A stretch of 64,000 nucleotides of DNA from Flavobacterium lacustre (lineage in GTDB: Bacteria > Bacteroidota > Bacteroidia > Flavobacteriales > Flavobacteriaceae), in contig NZ_CP114882.2 in assembly GCF_027474525.2 (NCBI RefSeq), positions 496,001 to 560,000 of the forward strand. Reading direction: 5' to 3'. Positions 1 through 8,057 of this stretch are shown one piece after another. The translations under genes were made by a program, and so were the position numbers. Position 1 is the stretch's first letter. Each line of letters begins with the position of its first letter. The notes below the pieces were generated by a model that searched no databases, was not told the DNA's origin, and saw only the letters and a program-made list of their open reading frames with translations.

Positions 1-1
1 T

Positions 2-2464
2 AATTTAAAAAATGGACAAACAAACGTAACAGTTACATATTTTGACCAAAACAATAATCCTTTGAAAGATGTTAACGGAATTTTAATTACTAGTCCGTTC
101 CCAAATAGTTTTTCAACAAAAACCCAAAACATAAAAGCCGTTGTAACAGATAATTCGCCTTTACGCTGTTTTGATGAAACAAATATTTCATTTATAGTTG
201 ATGATTTACCCGAAGCATTTGCCGTTCCAGCATCTTTAACAACAGCTTGTGATGACGAAACCAATCCATTAAATCAAGACGGAAAATTTGCTTTTGACAC
301 AACTAATTTTGAAGCCACCCTTCTAGGAGGACAAACCGGAATGACAGTCACTTATTCCGATGCAAACAGCAATCCGTTGCCAAGTCCGTTGCCAAATCCA
401 TTTGTAACTGGAAACCAAACTGTTTTAGTAACCGTTACAAATCCATTGAATACAAACTGTACTGCAACTACAACTTTAAATTTCACTGTTAATCCGTTAC
501 CGATTCTCAATGACATCACAATTAAGCAATGTGATACCGACTTGATTTCGGACGGGAAAACTCTTTTTAACTTAACAGTAAATAACGATATGATTTCTGC
601 AAATTACCAGAATGAAACTTTTACTTATTATACCAGTTTAACCGGAGCAAATAACGCGATTGCTTCGGATTTAATCTTGGACGAATTGGCCTTTGAAAAC
701 ACAACTCCAACTTCGATGAGCATTTGGTCAAGAGTAGCCAATACTATTACCGGATGCTATAGTGTTTCCAAAATAGAATTAATAGTTCCCGCAACCAACA
801 TCAATCCAAACTATAAAATTACAATACCGCCTGTCTGTGATGATTTTTTAGATACTAATGGAAACGACACAGCCAATAACGACAAAAGAGATGGAATCAC
901 TACTTTCGATATGACTGCATCTAAAACCATCATACAAAATCTTTTACCATCAACCGATATTTACAGCATCAATTACTACAGAAACGAAGCCGATGCTTTA
1001 GCTGAAAGCAATGCAATCATTGATATTTCAAATTATAGAAATATTGGCTATCCTAATTCTCAAGATATCTGGATACGGGTTGACAGTAATTTAGACAATG
1101 CTTGTTATGGTTTAGGCCCATATTTAACTTTAAATGTTGAAGCTTTACCATTTGCTAATCCCGTAATTATACCCAGACAATGCGATGATAATCAAGACGG
1201 AATATTCACATTCAGTACTACTTCATTAGAATCTACTTTGATAAATGGGCAAACAGGCATAACTGTTACGTATTTCGACCAAAACAATAATCCATTAAAA
1301 GACGCAAACGGAAGCTTGATCACAAGTCCATTTCCTGCTAATTTCAGCACAACATCACAAACAATAAAGGCGGTTTTAACGAATGCATTACAGTGTTTTG
1401 ACACAGCTGATATTGAATTTATTGTAGATGATTCTCCTGAAATAACAGCAATCCCTGTTGCATCCACTACGGCTTGTGATGACGAAACAAATCCATTAGA
1501 TCAAGATGGTAAATTTGCTTTTGATACAACTGGTTTTGAAGCTACTCTTCTGGGAGGGCAAACCGGAATGATTGTAAAATATTTTGACGGAAACAGTAAC
1601 GCATTACCAAGTCCCTTACCAAATCCATTCCTGACAGGAACTCAAAATATTACTGCCAGAGTTGAAAACCCTTTAAACACCAGTTGTCCAGCAACTACAA
1701 CATTAAATTTTATTGTTAATCCTGTTCCAATTATTGATTTGAATTTAAATGGAGATTCAAATGAATTAATTTGTTCCAATCTCCCTACCTTTTTTGTAAC
1801 GCTCAATGCAGGAATTCTAGACGGATCTCCTACAGGAAATTACAACTATATCTGGACAAAAGACGGAATTGATTTAAATACTAATCTACCAACTTTAGGT
1901 GTAAATAGCGCTGGAGTTTATGCGGTTGAAGTGATAAATAATTCTGGATGCAGCAGAAAAAGAACAATTACAGTTACCGCCTCAAATACGGCAACTATTG
2001 AATCTATTGACATTATAGATCTGAACGACATCAATTCAGTTACTGTAAATGTATCAGGACCCGGAGATTATGAATACAGTATGGATGACCTCAATGGACT
2101 TTGGCAAGACTCTAATTTTTTCGACCACGTACCGGCCGGAATTCACGAAATATTTATCAATGATAAAAATAACTGTGGTGTAGTTTCGCAAGAAATTATA
2201 GTTGTAGGTATTCCTAAATTTTTCACGCCAAACAATGATTCCTATAATGATATTTGGGAAATCAAAGGAATGGTCAAATATCCATTGGCAGAAGTAACTA
2301 TATTTGACCGATACGGGAAGTTTATTACACGACTGAATGCAACAAACCCAACATGGGATGGCACAGTGAATGGAGAAATTCTACCCGCAACTGATTATTG
2401 GTATGTTTTTAAAATGGATGAAAACACTCCTGAAAAAAGAGGCCATTTTTCTCTGAAAAGATAA
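2..2464 (+). CDS. T9SS type B cargo, large repeat adhesin (5' end outside window)
   Basis: The frame is open from the first bases, so the start lies upstream; 820 residues are visible. The protein is a secreted surface adhesin or matrix protein built of Ig-like/beta-sandwich modules rich in Asp, Asn and Thr. A module carrying YFDQNNNPLKD, TACDDETNP and FEATLLGGQTGM occurs twice about 1.23 kb apart, with a different stretch between. The last ~80 residues (from FFTPNNDSYNDIWEIKG to RGHFSLKR) are the gliding-motility-associated C-terminal domain, which in Bacteroidota directs export by the type IX system (type B sorting). No catalytic motif is visible. The next gene, 74 bp downstream, ends in the same 57 residues. 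The family call is firm; ligand and role are unknown. Confidence 0.85.
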   Translation, partial: NLKNGQTNVTVTYFDQNNNPLKDVNGILITSPFPNSFSTKTQNIKAVVTDNSPLRCFDETNISFIVDDLPEAFAVPASLTTACDDETNPLNQDGKFAFDTTNFEATLLGGQTGMTVTYSDANSNPLPSPLPNPFVTGNQTVLVTVTNPLNTNCTATTTLNFTVNPLPILNDITIKQCDTDLISDGKTLFNLTVNNDMISANYQNETFTYYTSLTGANNAIASDLILDELAFENTTPTSMSIWSRVANTITGCYSVSKIELIVPATNINPNYKITIPPVCDDFLDTNGNDTANNDKRDGITTFDMTASKTIIQNLLPSTDIYSINYYRNEADALAESNAIIDISNYRNIGYPNSQDIWIRVDSNLDNACYGLGPYLTLNVEALPFANPVIIPRQCDDNQDGIFTFSTTSLESTLINGQTGITVTYFDQNNNPLKDANGSLITSPFPANFSTTSQTIKAVLTNALQCFDTADIEFIVDDSPEITAIPVASTTACDDETNPLDQDGKFAFDTTGFEATLLGGQTGMIVKYFDGNSNALPSPLPNPFLTGTQNITARVENPLNTSCPATTTLNFIVNPVPIIDLNLNGDSNELICSNLPTFFVTLNAGILDGSPTGNYNYIWTKDGIDLNTNLPTLGVNSAGVYAVEVINNSGCSRKRTITVTASNTATIESIDIIDLNDINSVTVNVSGPGDYEYSMDDLNGLWQDSNFFDHVPAGIHEIFINDKNNCGVVSQEIIVVGIPKFFTPNNDSYNDIWEIKGMVKYPLAEVTIFDRYGKFITRLNATNPTWDGTVNGEILPATDYWYVFKMDENTPEKRGHFSLKR

Positions 2465-2490
2465 TTTTTAAAGTATTTTTATCAAAATTA

Positions 2491-2508
2491 AGTATTCTAA
2501 AAAATACT
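2491..2508 (+). terminator. weak hairpin between the two adhesin genes
   Basis: A 6-bp inverted repeat AGTATT/AATACT with a 6-nt loop lies 27 bp after the first stop codon. There is no clear U-run, so it is a poor intrinsic terminator. No good promoter word is seen in the 74-bp gap, so cotranscription of the two genes is possible. Confidence 0.25.
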
Positions 2509-2538
2509 AACAATTAGAAAATCAATACTTTTACAAAA

Positions 2539-4851
2539 ATGAAAAAGGTTATTTTTTTTAGATTAATATTAGTGATGCTCTTTTTGGGTTCTAAAATTGC
2601 TTACTCCACTAATTATATTTGCTCTTCAAAAACTAATTCTACTTCTTATTTATACAAAACCATCAGACATAAATCATTTCCTTTATTTAAAAAAAATAAC
2701 AGCTTCTTAGATAATATTCATCCAGTAATTCTAGCTACTGGAAATCAAATATACTGCCCACATACTTCTATGAATATTGTGACAGATATTTCTATCACAG
2801 ACCCTGATGACATAAGTACTGATGCAATCTATATTCAAATTTCAACTGGATATAACGAATTACATGACGTATTAACACTCACTGGATTACATGCTACAAT
2901 AAATTCTACTTGGGATTTAGCTACTGGAAGATTAACCCTAACGAGTTCAACACCAGATATTCCGGTAACTTATATTGATTTTATTAAAGCAATTAAAGAT
3001 GTTGTTTATACAAATTCATCTAATAAACCAACAGGAAACAGAACCTTTTCAATTAGTACCGACAAACTTAGTTATTTGCCATCAAACAAACATTTTTATG
3101 AGTTTGTTCCAAGTGTTGGAATTGCTCCAAATTTAGGAATTGATTGGGGTGTTGCAAGTGATTTAGCTAATGCAAGAACCTACAACGGATTAAAAGGATA
3201 TTTAGTAACCATTTTATCTGCAGATGAAAACCAAATAGCTACTACTCAACAATCAGGAATAGGATGGATTGGAGGATCTGATATAGGAGAAGAAGGAGTA
3301 TGGAAATGGATGACTGGCCCCGAAAAAGGAATTACTTTTTTTTACAATCTAGAATCTACACCAGCTCCTGGAATATTTGCTTCTAATCCCCACGGTATTG
3401 GCTCAACTACTAACTATGTCAATTGGAATAGAAGCAGTCCAAACTGGTATCTTGGAATTCCTTATTATGAACCCAATGATATTTATAATTTATATAGAGA
3501 AGACGAAGATTATGCTATTATTATAGATAATAATGGCAAAGGAACTAGGGGATCTTGGAATGACATTAATTACTATGGTGAATCATTTGAGGGCTCTCAA
3601 CAAGCTAATGGATTTATTGTAGAATATGGCGGAATGCCGGGTGATCCAGAAATACAGATAGCAACAAGCACTTCAATTACTATCCCACAAATTACAAGTA
3701 CAACCGAATCTGCTACTTGTGGATCGGGAAGTTTATCTCTAAAAGCAAGTTCCAATTTAGGAACAATTAATTGGTTTGAAAATGAAACTGGCGGAACTCC
3801 TTTAGCAACAGGCACTACTTTTACAACACCCATTATTTCAAAAAGCACTACGTATTATATTGATACTGAATACGGATTTTGTGAAAAATACTCTACAAGA
3901 ACTCCAGTTACAGCAACTATTTATAATATTCCAGTAATTACTACAACTAATTCGAGATTTACTTTATGTGGACCAGGAAGCATAACCCTAGACGCAAAGA
4001 CAACGGAAGGGACAATATATTGGTATAGCGAGCCAACCGGGAGTAATTTAATTGCGGTAGGAACAAGTATAACAAGAGATATTGCCGTAAATACAACATT
4101 TTATGTAGAAGCTGTAAATAAAAAATGTACAACTGGAACAAGAGTTCCTGTGGAAGTAGTTGTCTATAAACTACCCATTATTCCAGACGAAAAATTAGTT
4201 ATTTGCAAGTCAAACAAACTAACTATTGACGCTAAAATAGCAGAAATAGGAATGACTTATTTATGGTCAACAGGAGAAAAAACTCAATCAATTGAAATTT
4301 TTGAAACGGGAATATACACAGTAGACATAACACGCCCGGCACCCGAAAGCTGTACTGTCACAAAAACAATAACTGTTATAGAAAATCCAGAACCTATAAT
4401 AAAGTCAATTACTGTTGATGAGACAACAATAACAATAAATCTAAAAAATCCAGCCCTTTATTATGAATATTCAATAGATGGCACGAAATATCAATCGTCA
4501 AATGTTTTTCTAAATTCTTCATCTGGACTTCAAACTGCATTAGTAAGAGAAATAAACGGTTGTAGTTCTGTAACCGAAAATTTCATCGTAGTAATTGCAC
4601 CGAAAATTTTTACGCCAAATGGCGATAATTATAATGATTTCTGGGAAATCAAAGGGTTGATTAATTATCCAAATGCCGAAGTAACTATATTTGACCGATA
4701 CGGGAAGTTTATTACACGACTGAATGCAACAAACCCAACATGGGATGGCACAGTAAACGGAGAAATTCTACCCGCAACTGATTATTGGTATGTTTTTAAA
4801 ATGGATGAAAACACTCCTGAAAAGAGAGGTCATTTTTCTCTGAAAAGATAA
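2539..4851 (+). CDS. T9SS type B cargo with C-type lectin-like domain
   Basis: This 770-residue secreted protein begins with a signal peptide (MKKVIFFRLILVMLFLGSKIAYS). Residues about 75-175 form a cadherin-like beta module. Residues about 186-364 read as a C-type lectin-like domain, with WGVASDLANARTYNGLKGYLVTI, then GWIGGSD, WKWMTGP and a closing GSWNDINY...GFIVEYGG. Three Ig-like modules with a Cys each follow (about 387-625; for example GTINWFENETGGTPLATGTT). The last ~80 residues are the gliding-motility C-terminal domain for T9SS type B sorting. A lectin fold suggests carbohydrate or surface binding, but that is inference. It ends 10 bp from the convergent folK fusion gene. Confidence 0.85.
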   Translation: MKKVIFFRLILVMLFLGSKIAYSTNYICSSKTNSTSYLYKTIRHKSFPLFKKNNSFLDNIHPVILATGNQIYCPHTSMNIVTDISITDPDDISTDAIYIQISTGYNELHDVLTLTGLHATINSTWDLATGRLTLTSSTPDIPVTYIDFIKAIKDVVYTNSSNKPTGNRTFSISTDKLSYLPSNKHFYEFVPSVGIAPNLGIDWGVASDLANARTYNGLKGYLVTILSADENQIATTQQSGIGWIGGSDIGEEGVWKWMTGPEKGITFFYNLESTPAPGIFASNPHGIGSTTNYVNWNRSSPNWYLGIPYYEPNDIYNLYREDEDYAIIIDNNGKGTRGSWNDINYYGESFEGSQQANGFIVEYGGMPGDPEIQIATSTSITIPQITSTTESATCGSGSLSLKASSNLGTINWFENETGGTPLATGTTFTTPIISKSTTYYIDTEYGFCEKYSTRTPVTATIYNIPVITTTNSRFTLCGPGSITLDAKTTEGTIYWYSEPTGSNLIAVGTSITRDIAVNTTFYVEAVNKKCTTGTRVPVEVVVYKLPIIPDEKLVICKSNKLTIDAKIAEIGMTYLWSTGEKTQSIEIFETGIYTVDITRPAPESCTVTKTITVIENPEPIIKSITVDETTITINLKNPALYYEYSIDGTKYQSSNVFLNSSSGLQTALVREINGCSSVTENFIVVIAPKIFTPNGDNYNDFWEIKGLINYPNAEVTIFDRYGKFITRLNATNPTWDGTVNGEILPATDYWYVFKMDENTPEKRGHFSLKR

Positions 4852-4861
4852 ATTACTTCAA

Positions 4862-6001
4862 TTACGATTGATTAATTTTCTTCTGAATTTCATCTAAAAT
4901 ATAAAGATAGTCCTCCTGTTTTTTTACAAAATCACGGTCTGAAACATCAATAATCAAAACATTCAAATTGGTTTGTGATTTGATATAATCCAGATAACCC
5001 GTATTGATTTTGTCTAAATAATCTTCGGAGATATTCTGCTCATAGCTTCGGCCTCTTTTCTTGATGTTTTGCAGCAAGCGCGTTGTGTTTTGATATAAAT
5101 AAATATACAAATCCGGTTTTTGCATTTCTCGATAAATAATGTCAAATAAGTTGCGATACAATCGGGATTCATCTTCTGCCAAAGTGATTTTGGCAAAAAT
5201 TAAGGATTTAAAAATATGATAATCGGCTACAATAAAATCCTTAAACAAGTCAAATTGAGCTAAATCATCCGATAATTGTTTGTATCGATCAGCCAGAAAA
5301 GACATTTCAAGCGGAAACGCATATCGGTTTTGATCTTTATAAAATTTAGGTAGAAAGGGGTTATCAGCAAAGCGTTCCAAAACCGTTTTGGCATTAAAAT
5401 CTTGAGCGATTTTTGTCGTCAAAGTCGTTTTTCCAGCTCCAATATTCCCTTCAAAAGCGATATAATTATATTTTTCTAAAGGTATATTTTGCAAAGGACT
5501 TTTTAAATCCTGAACGACTTTACAAACACTTTCGTCAGGAGAAATTTGAAGTAATTCTGAAATAGATTTCTTGAAAACCGGATGTTTCCAGTCCAGATTT
5601 AAATCCTGAAAGGGAAGTAAAACAAAATTTCTGTTTTGCATCAAAGGATGTGGAACCTGAAGTTTTTCAGAATCAATAATTTCCTCATCAAAAGCAATTA
5701 AATCAATATCAATAATTCGGGATTGATACCCCGACGCATCTGTCCGAATACGGCCTAGCTTTTTTTCAGCCTTTAAAATTTGGCTCAAAACTTTATGCGG
5801 CGCATCAAAAGTATGCATGACCAAAGCACAATTATAAAAAGCGGCACTCTCAAAACCCCAAGAAGGCGTTTCATATAACTTTGAAACTCTGATTACTGTG
5901 CCAACTTCCTGGTGAATGAGCTGCAAGCAACTTTCGATATTTTCTAATCGATTGCCTTGATTGCTTCCTAAAGATAAAATAACCTGATGCTGTGATTTCA
6001 T
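4862..6001 (-). CDS. folK: HPPK-deoxynucleoside kinase fusion
   Basis: Two enzymes sit in one 379-residue chain. Residues 1 to about 160 are 6-hydroxymethyl-7,8-dihydropterin pyrophosphokinase of folate synthesis (LSLGSNQGNR at the start, SRIIDIDLIAFD signature near 94-105). Residues about 178-379 are a deoxynucleoside kinase of the dGK/dAK type, with P-loop GNIGAGKTT (186-193), the ERFADNPFL substrate motif near 209 and ADRYKQ. The second half would phosphorylate a deoxynucleoside for salvage; which one cannot be read from sequence. This fusion is known in flavobacteria, so it is unlikely to be an artefact. It starts with ATG 139 bp from the divergent sppA. Confidence 0.9.
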   Translation of the reverse strand: MKSQHQVILSLGSNQGNRLENIESCLQLIHQEVGTVIRVSKLYETPSWGFESAAFYNCALVMHTFDAPHKVLSQILKAEKKLGRIRTDASGYQSRIIDIDLIAFDEEIIDSEKLQVPHPLMQNRNFVLLPFQDLNLDWKHPVFKKSISELLQISPDESVCKVVQDLKSPLQNIPLEKYNYIAFEGNIGAGKTTLTTKIAQDFNAKTVLERFADNPFLPKFYKDQNRYAFPLEMSFLADRYKQLSDDLAQFDLFKDFIVADYHIFKSLIFAKITLAEDESRLYRNLFDIIYREMQKPDLYIYLYQNTTRLLQNIKKRGRSYEQNISEDYLDKINTGYLDYIKSQTNLNVLIIDVSDRDFVKKQEDYLYILDEIQKKINQS

Positions 6002-6041
6002 ATTGAATACAAATTAACTAAAAGAATTTTAGAATTAGCAA

Positions 6042-6049
6042 TATATTTG
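6042..6049 (+). promoter_or_regulatory. candidate -7 box for sppA
   Basis: TATATTTG followed by C fits the Bacteroidota -7 consensus TAnnTTTG. It would give a leader of about 85 nt. No clear TTG -33 element is seen at the proper distance, so confidence is moderate. Confidence 0.4.
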
Positions 6050-6140
6050 CAATTGGTATTGAGAACTCAATTGAAACAATTGAAAATTAAAACTGTAACA
6101 TTCAAAGCCTTTTTGCGACTTATAAACAAATAAACAAATT

Positions 6141-7901
6141 ATGAAATTCTTAGGAAATGTATTAGCTACCATAGTGGGTATTTTTATCTTTTTTATGCTA
6201 TTCTTTTTTGGAATACTACTCATTGGAGCTATTTTTGGAGGAGATTCTGAAGGCGTTGAAGTAAAAAACAACTCGGTAATTGAATTAAATTTAGAACACA
6301 TCTCAAACGATTATGCGGGAAAATATAAAGATCCTTGGATGGATGTTTTTTCAGAAAGAAAAAAAATAGGCCTGACCGATATTATCAATGCCATTGAAAC
6401 TGCAAAAACAGATGACGACATCAAAGGAATCTCAATCCTGAACAATAATTCCGAAATAGGAATGGCTCAAAGTAAATCACTTCGAGATGCTTTGGAAAGT
6501 TTCAAAAAATCCGGCAAATTCGTTATGGCTTATGCCAATTTTTATACTCAAAAAGAATATTATTTAAATTCTGTAGCCAATACTATTTACTTAAATCCGG
6601 TGGGAGAATTAGATTTCAAAGGCTTGTCTACCGAAGTAATGTTTTTCAAAGATTTTCAAGATAAATCAGGAATAAAACTCGAAGTAATCCGACATGGAAA
6701 ATACAAAAGTGCCGTAGAGCCTTTCCTTGAAAACAAAATGAGTGATGCCAATAGAGAGCAAACTACCGCTTTATTAAATTCGGTTTGGAGTTCCGTTATT
6801 ACAGATATTTCAAAAAGCAGAAACATCTCACTTGCTAAACTAAATGAAATTGCAAACGGTCTTTTGGCACGAACTCCAGAAATGGCCAAAGCGCAAAAAT
6901 TAGTTGACGTTGTTGCTTATGAGGATGTTTACCATGACGCTATCCGAAAAGCATTAAAAGTAGCAAAAGACGAAGAGTACAATACCGTTTCTATTACAGA
7001 TTACACTCAAAAAACAGTTACAACATCAATAAATCTGGACACTAGTAATGAAATTGCCATTATTTACGCCCAAGGAGAAATACAAAGTGGTGAAGGTGAT
7101 GTCAACGTAATTGGCGAAGGTTCAATGCGTCGTTCTTTGCAAGAAGCCAGAAAAAATAAAGATGTAAAAGCAATCGTTCTAAGAATTGACAGTCCGGGAG
7201 GAAATGCTTTGACTTCCGACCTGATTTGGAGAGAAATTGAATTGACCAAAAAAGTAAAACCAGTAGTCGTTTCTATGGGAAATTATGCCGCTTCCGGAGG
7301 CTATTATATTGCTTGTAATGCTAATAAAATTTTTGCCGAAAACAACACCATCACAGGTTCAATTGGTGTTTTTGGGATATTACCCAACTTTACAGTAATT
7401 GCAAACCGATATGGAATCAATACGGAACAAGTACGAACACATGAAAATGCTTCAGATTATAGCCCATTTGTACCTTTGGATGAAAAATTCAAAGCCGTGA
7501 CTTTAGAAAGTATCGAACACATTTACAAAACTTTTGTTGTGCATGTTGCCGAAGGACGCAAAATGACTTTCGCACAAGTTGATAACATTGCACAAGGAAG
7601 AGTTTGGACTGGTTCTGATGCCATAAAAATTGGTCTTGTCGATAAAATTGGAGGTTTAGAAGATGCCATTCATGAAGCAGCGGCTATTGCAAAAATAAAA
7701 ACCTACAGCACTCAAAATTATCCTGAATACGAGAAGAATTTCAATGATTTCTTAGCTAATTTCCCTTTTGCAAAATCTAAAGAAAGTTTCATAAAAGAAG
7801 AAATTGGAGCAGAAAATTACAAATTGATACAACAGCTCAAACAACTTCAAGCGCGAAAAGGCGTTCAAGCTTTGATGCCTTTTGAAATTAATATTCAATA
7901 A
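6141..7901 (+). CDS. sppA: signal peptide peptidase SppA, 67K type
   Basis: A membrane-anchored serine protease of 586 residues that degrades cleaved signal peptides and may act on other membrane proteins. One transmembrane segment occupies about residues 8-32. Two tandem S49 domains follow: the N-terminal one carries the catalytic lysine in YKSAVEPF (Lys189), the C-terminal one the nucleophile in AASGG (Ser385), matching the Ser/Lys dyad arrangement of long SppA. RIDSPGGNALTS and TGSIGVFG are further family motifs. The length is typical of the long form. It is transcribed alone: divergent folK on one side and a strong terminator 19 bp after the stop. Confidence 0.95.
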   Translation: MKFLGNVLATIVGIFIFFMLFFFGILLIGAIFGGDSEGVEVKNNSVIELNLEHISNDYAGKYKDPWMDVFSERKKIGLTDIINAIETAKTDDDIKGISILNNNSEIGMAQSKSLRDALESFKKSGKFVMAYANFYTQKEYYLNSVANTIYLNPVGELDFKGLSTEVMFFKDFQDKSGIKLEVIRHGKYKSAVEPFLENKMSDANREQTTALLNSVWSSVITDISKSRNISLAKLNEIANGLLARTPEMAKAQKLVDVVAYEDVYHDAIRKALKVAKDEEYNTVSITDYTQKTVTTSINLDTSNEIAIIYAQGEIQSGEGDVNVIGEGSMRRSLQEARKNKDVKAIVLRIDSPGGNALTSDLIWREIELTKKVKPVVVSMGNYAASGGYYIACNANKIFAENNTITGSIGVFGILPNFTVIANRYGINTEQVRTHENASDYSPFVPLDEKFKAVTLESIEHIYKTFVVHVAEGRKMTFAQVDNIAQGRVWTGSDAIKIGLVDKIGGLEDAIHEAAAIAKIKTYSTQNYPEYEKNFNDFLANFPFAKSKESFIKEEIGAENYKLIQQLKQLQARKGVQALMPFEINIQ

Positions 7902-7920
7902 AAAATAAAATTCCTATTAC

Positions 7921-7957
7921 AACCCTTTCCGTGTTTTGAACGCAGAAAGGGTTTTTT
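7921..7957 (+). terminator. intrinsic terminator after sppA
   Basis: A 9-bp stem AACCCTTTC/GAAAGGGTT with a 15-nt loop is followed by a T run. It ends the sppA transcript before the AsmA-like gene. Confidence 0.85.
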
Positions 7958-7997
7958 ATTTATGAAAATTTTACAAATCAACACCAATACAAAAAGC

Positions 7998-8005
7998 TAT
8001 TTTTG
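7998..8005 (+). promoter_or_regulatory. candidate -7 box for AsmA-like gene
   Basis: TATTTTTG followed by C matches TAnnTTTG, 52 bp before the start codon and just after the sppA terminator. A -33 TTG is not evident. Confidence 0.4.
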
Positions 8006-8057
8006 CAAAAGTCGGTATGCTTTTTGCTTGCTATTTTACGTCTAAAAAAACCAAATT

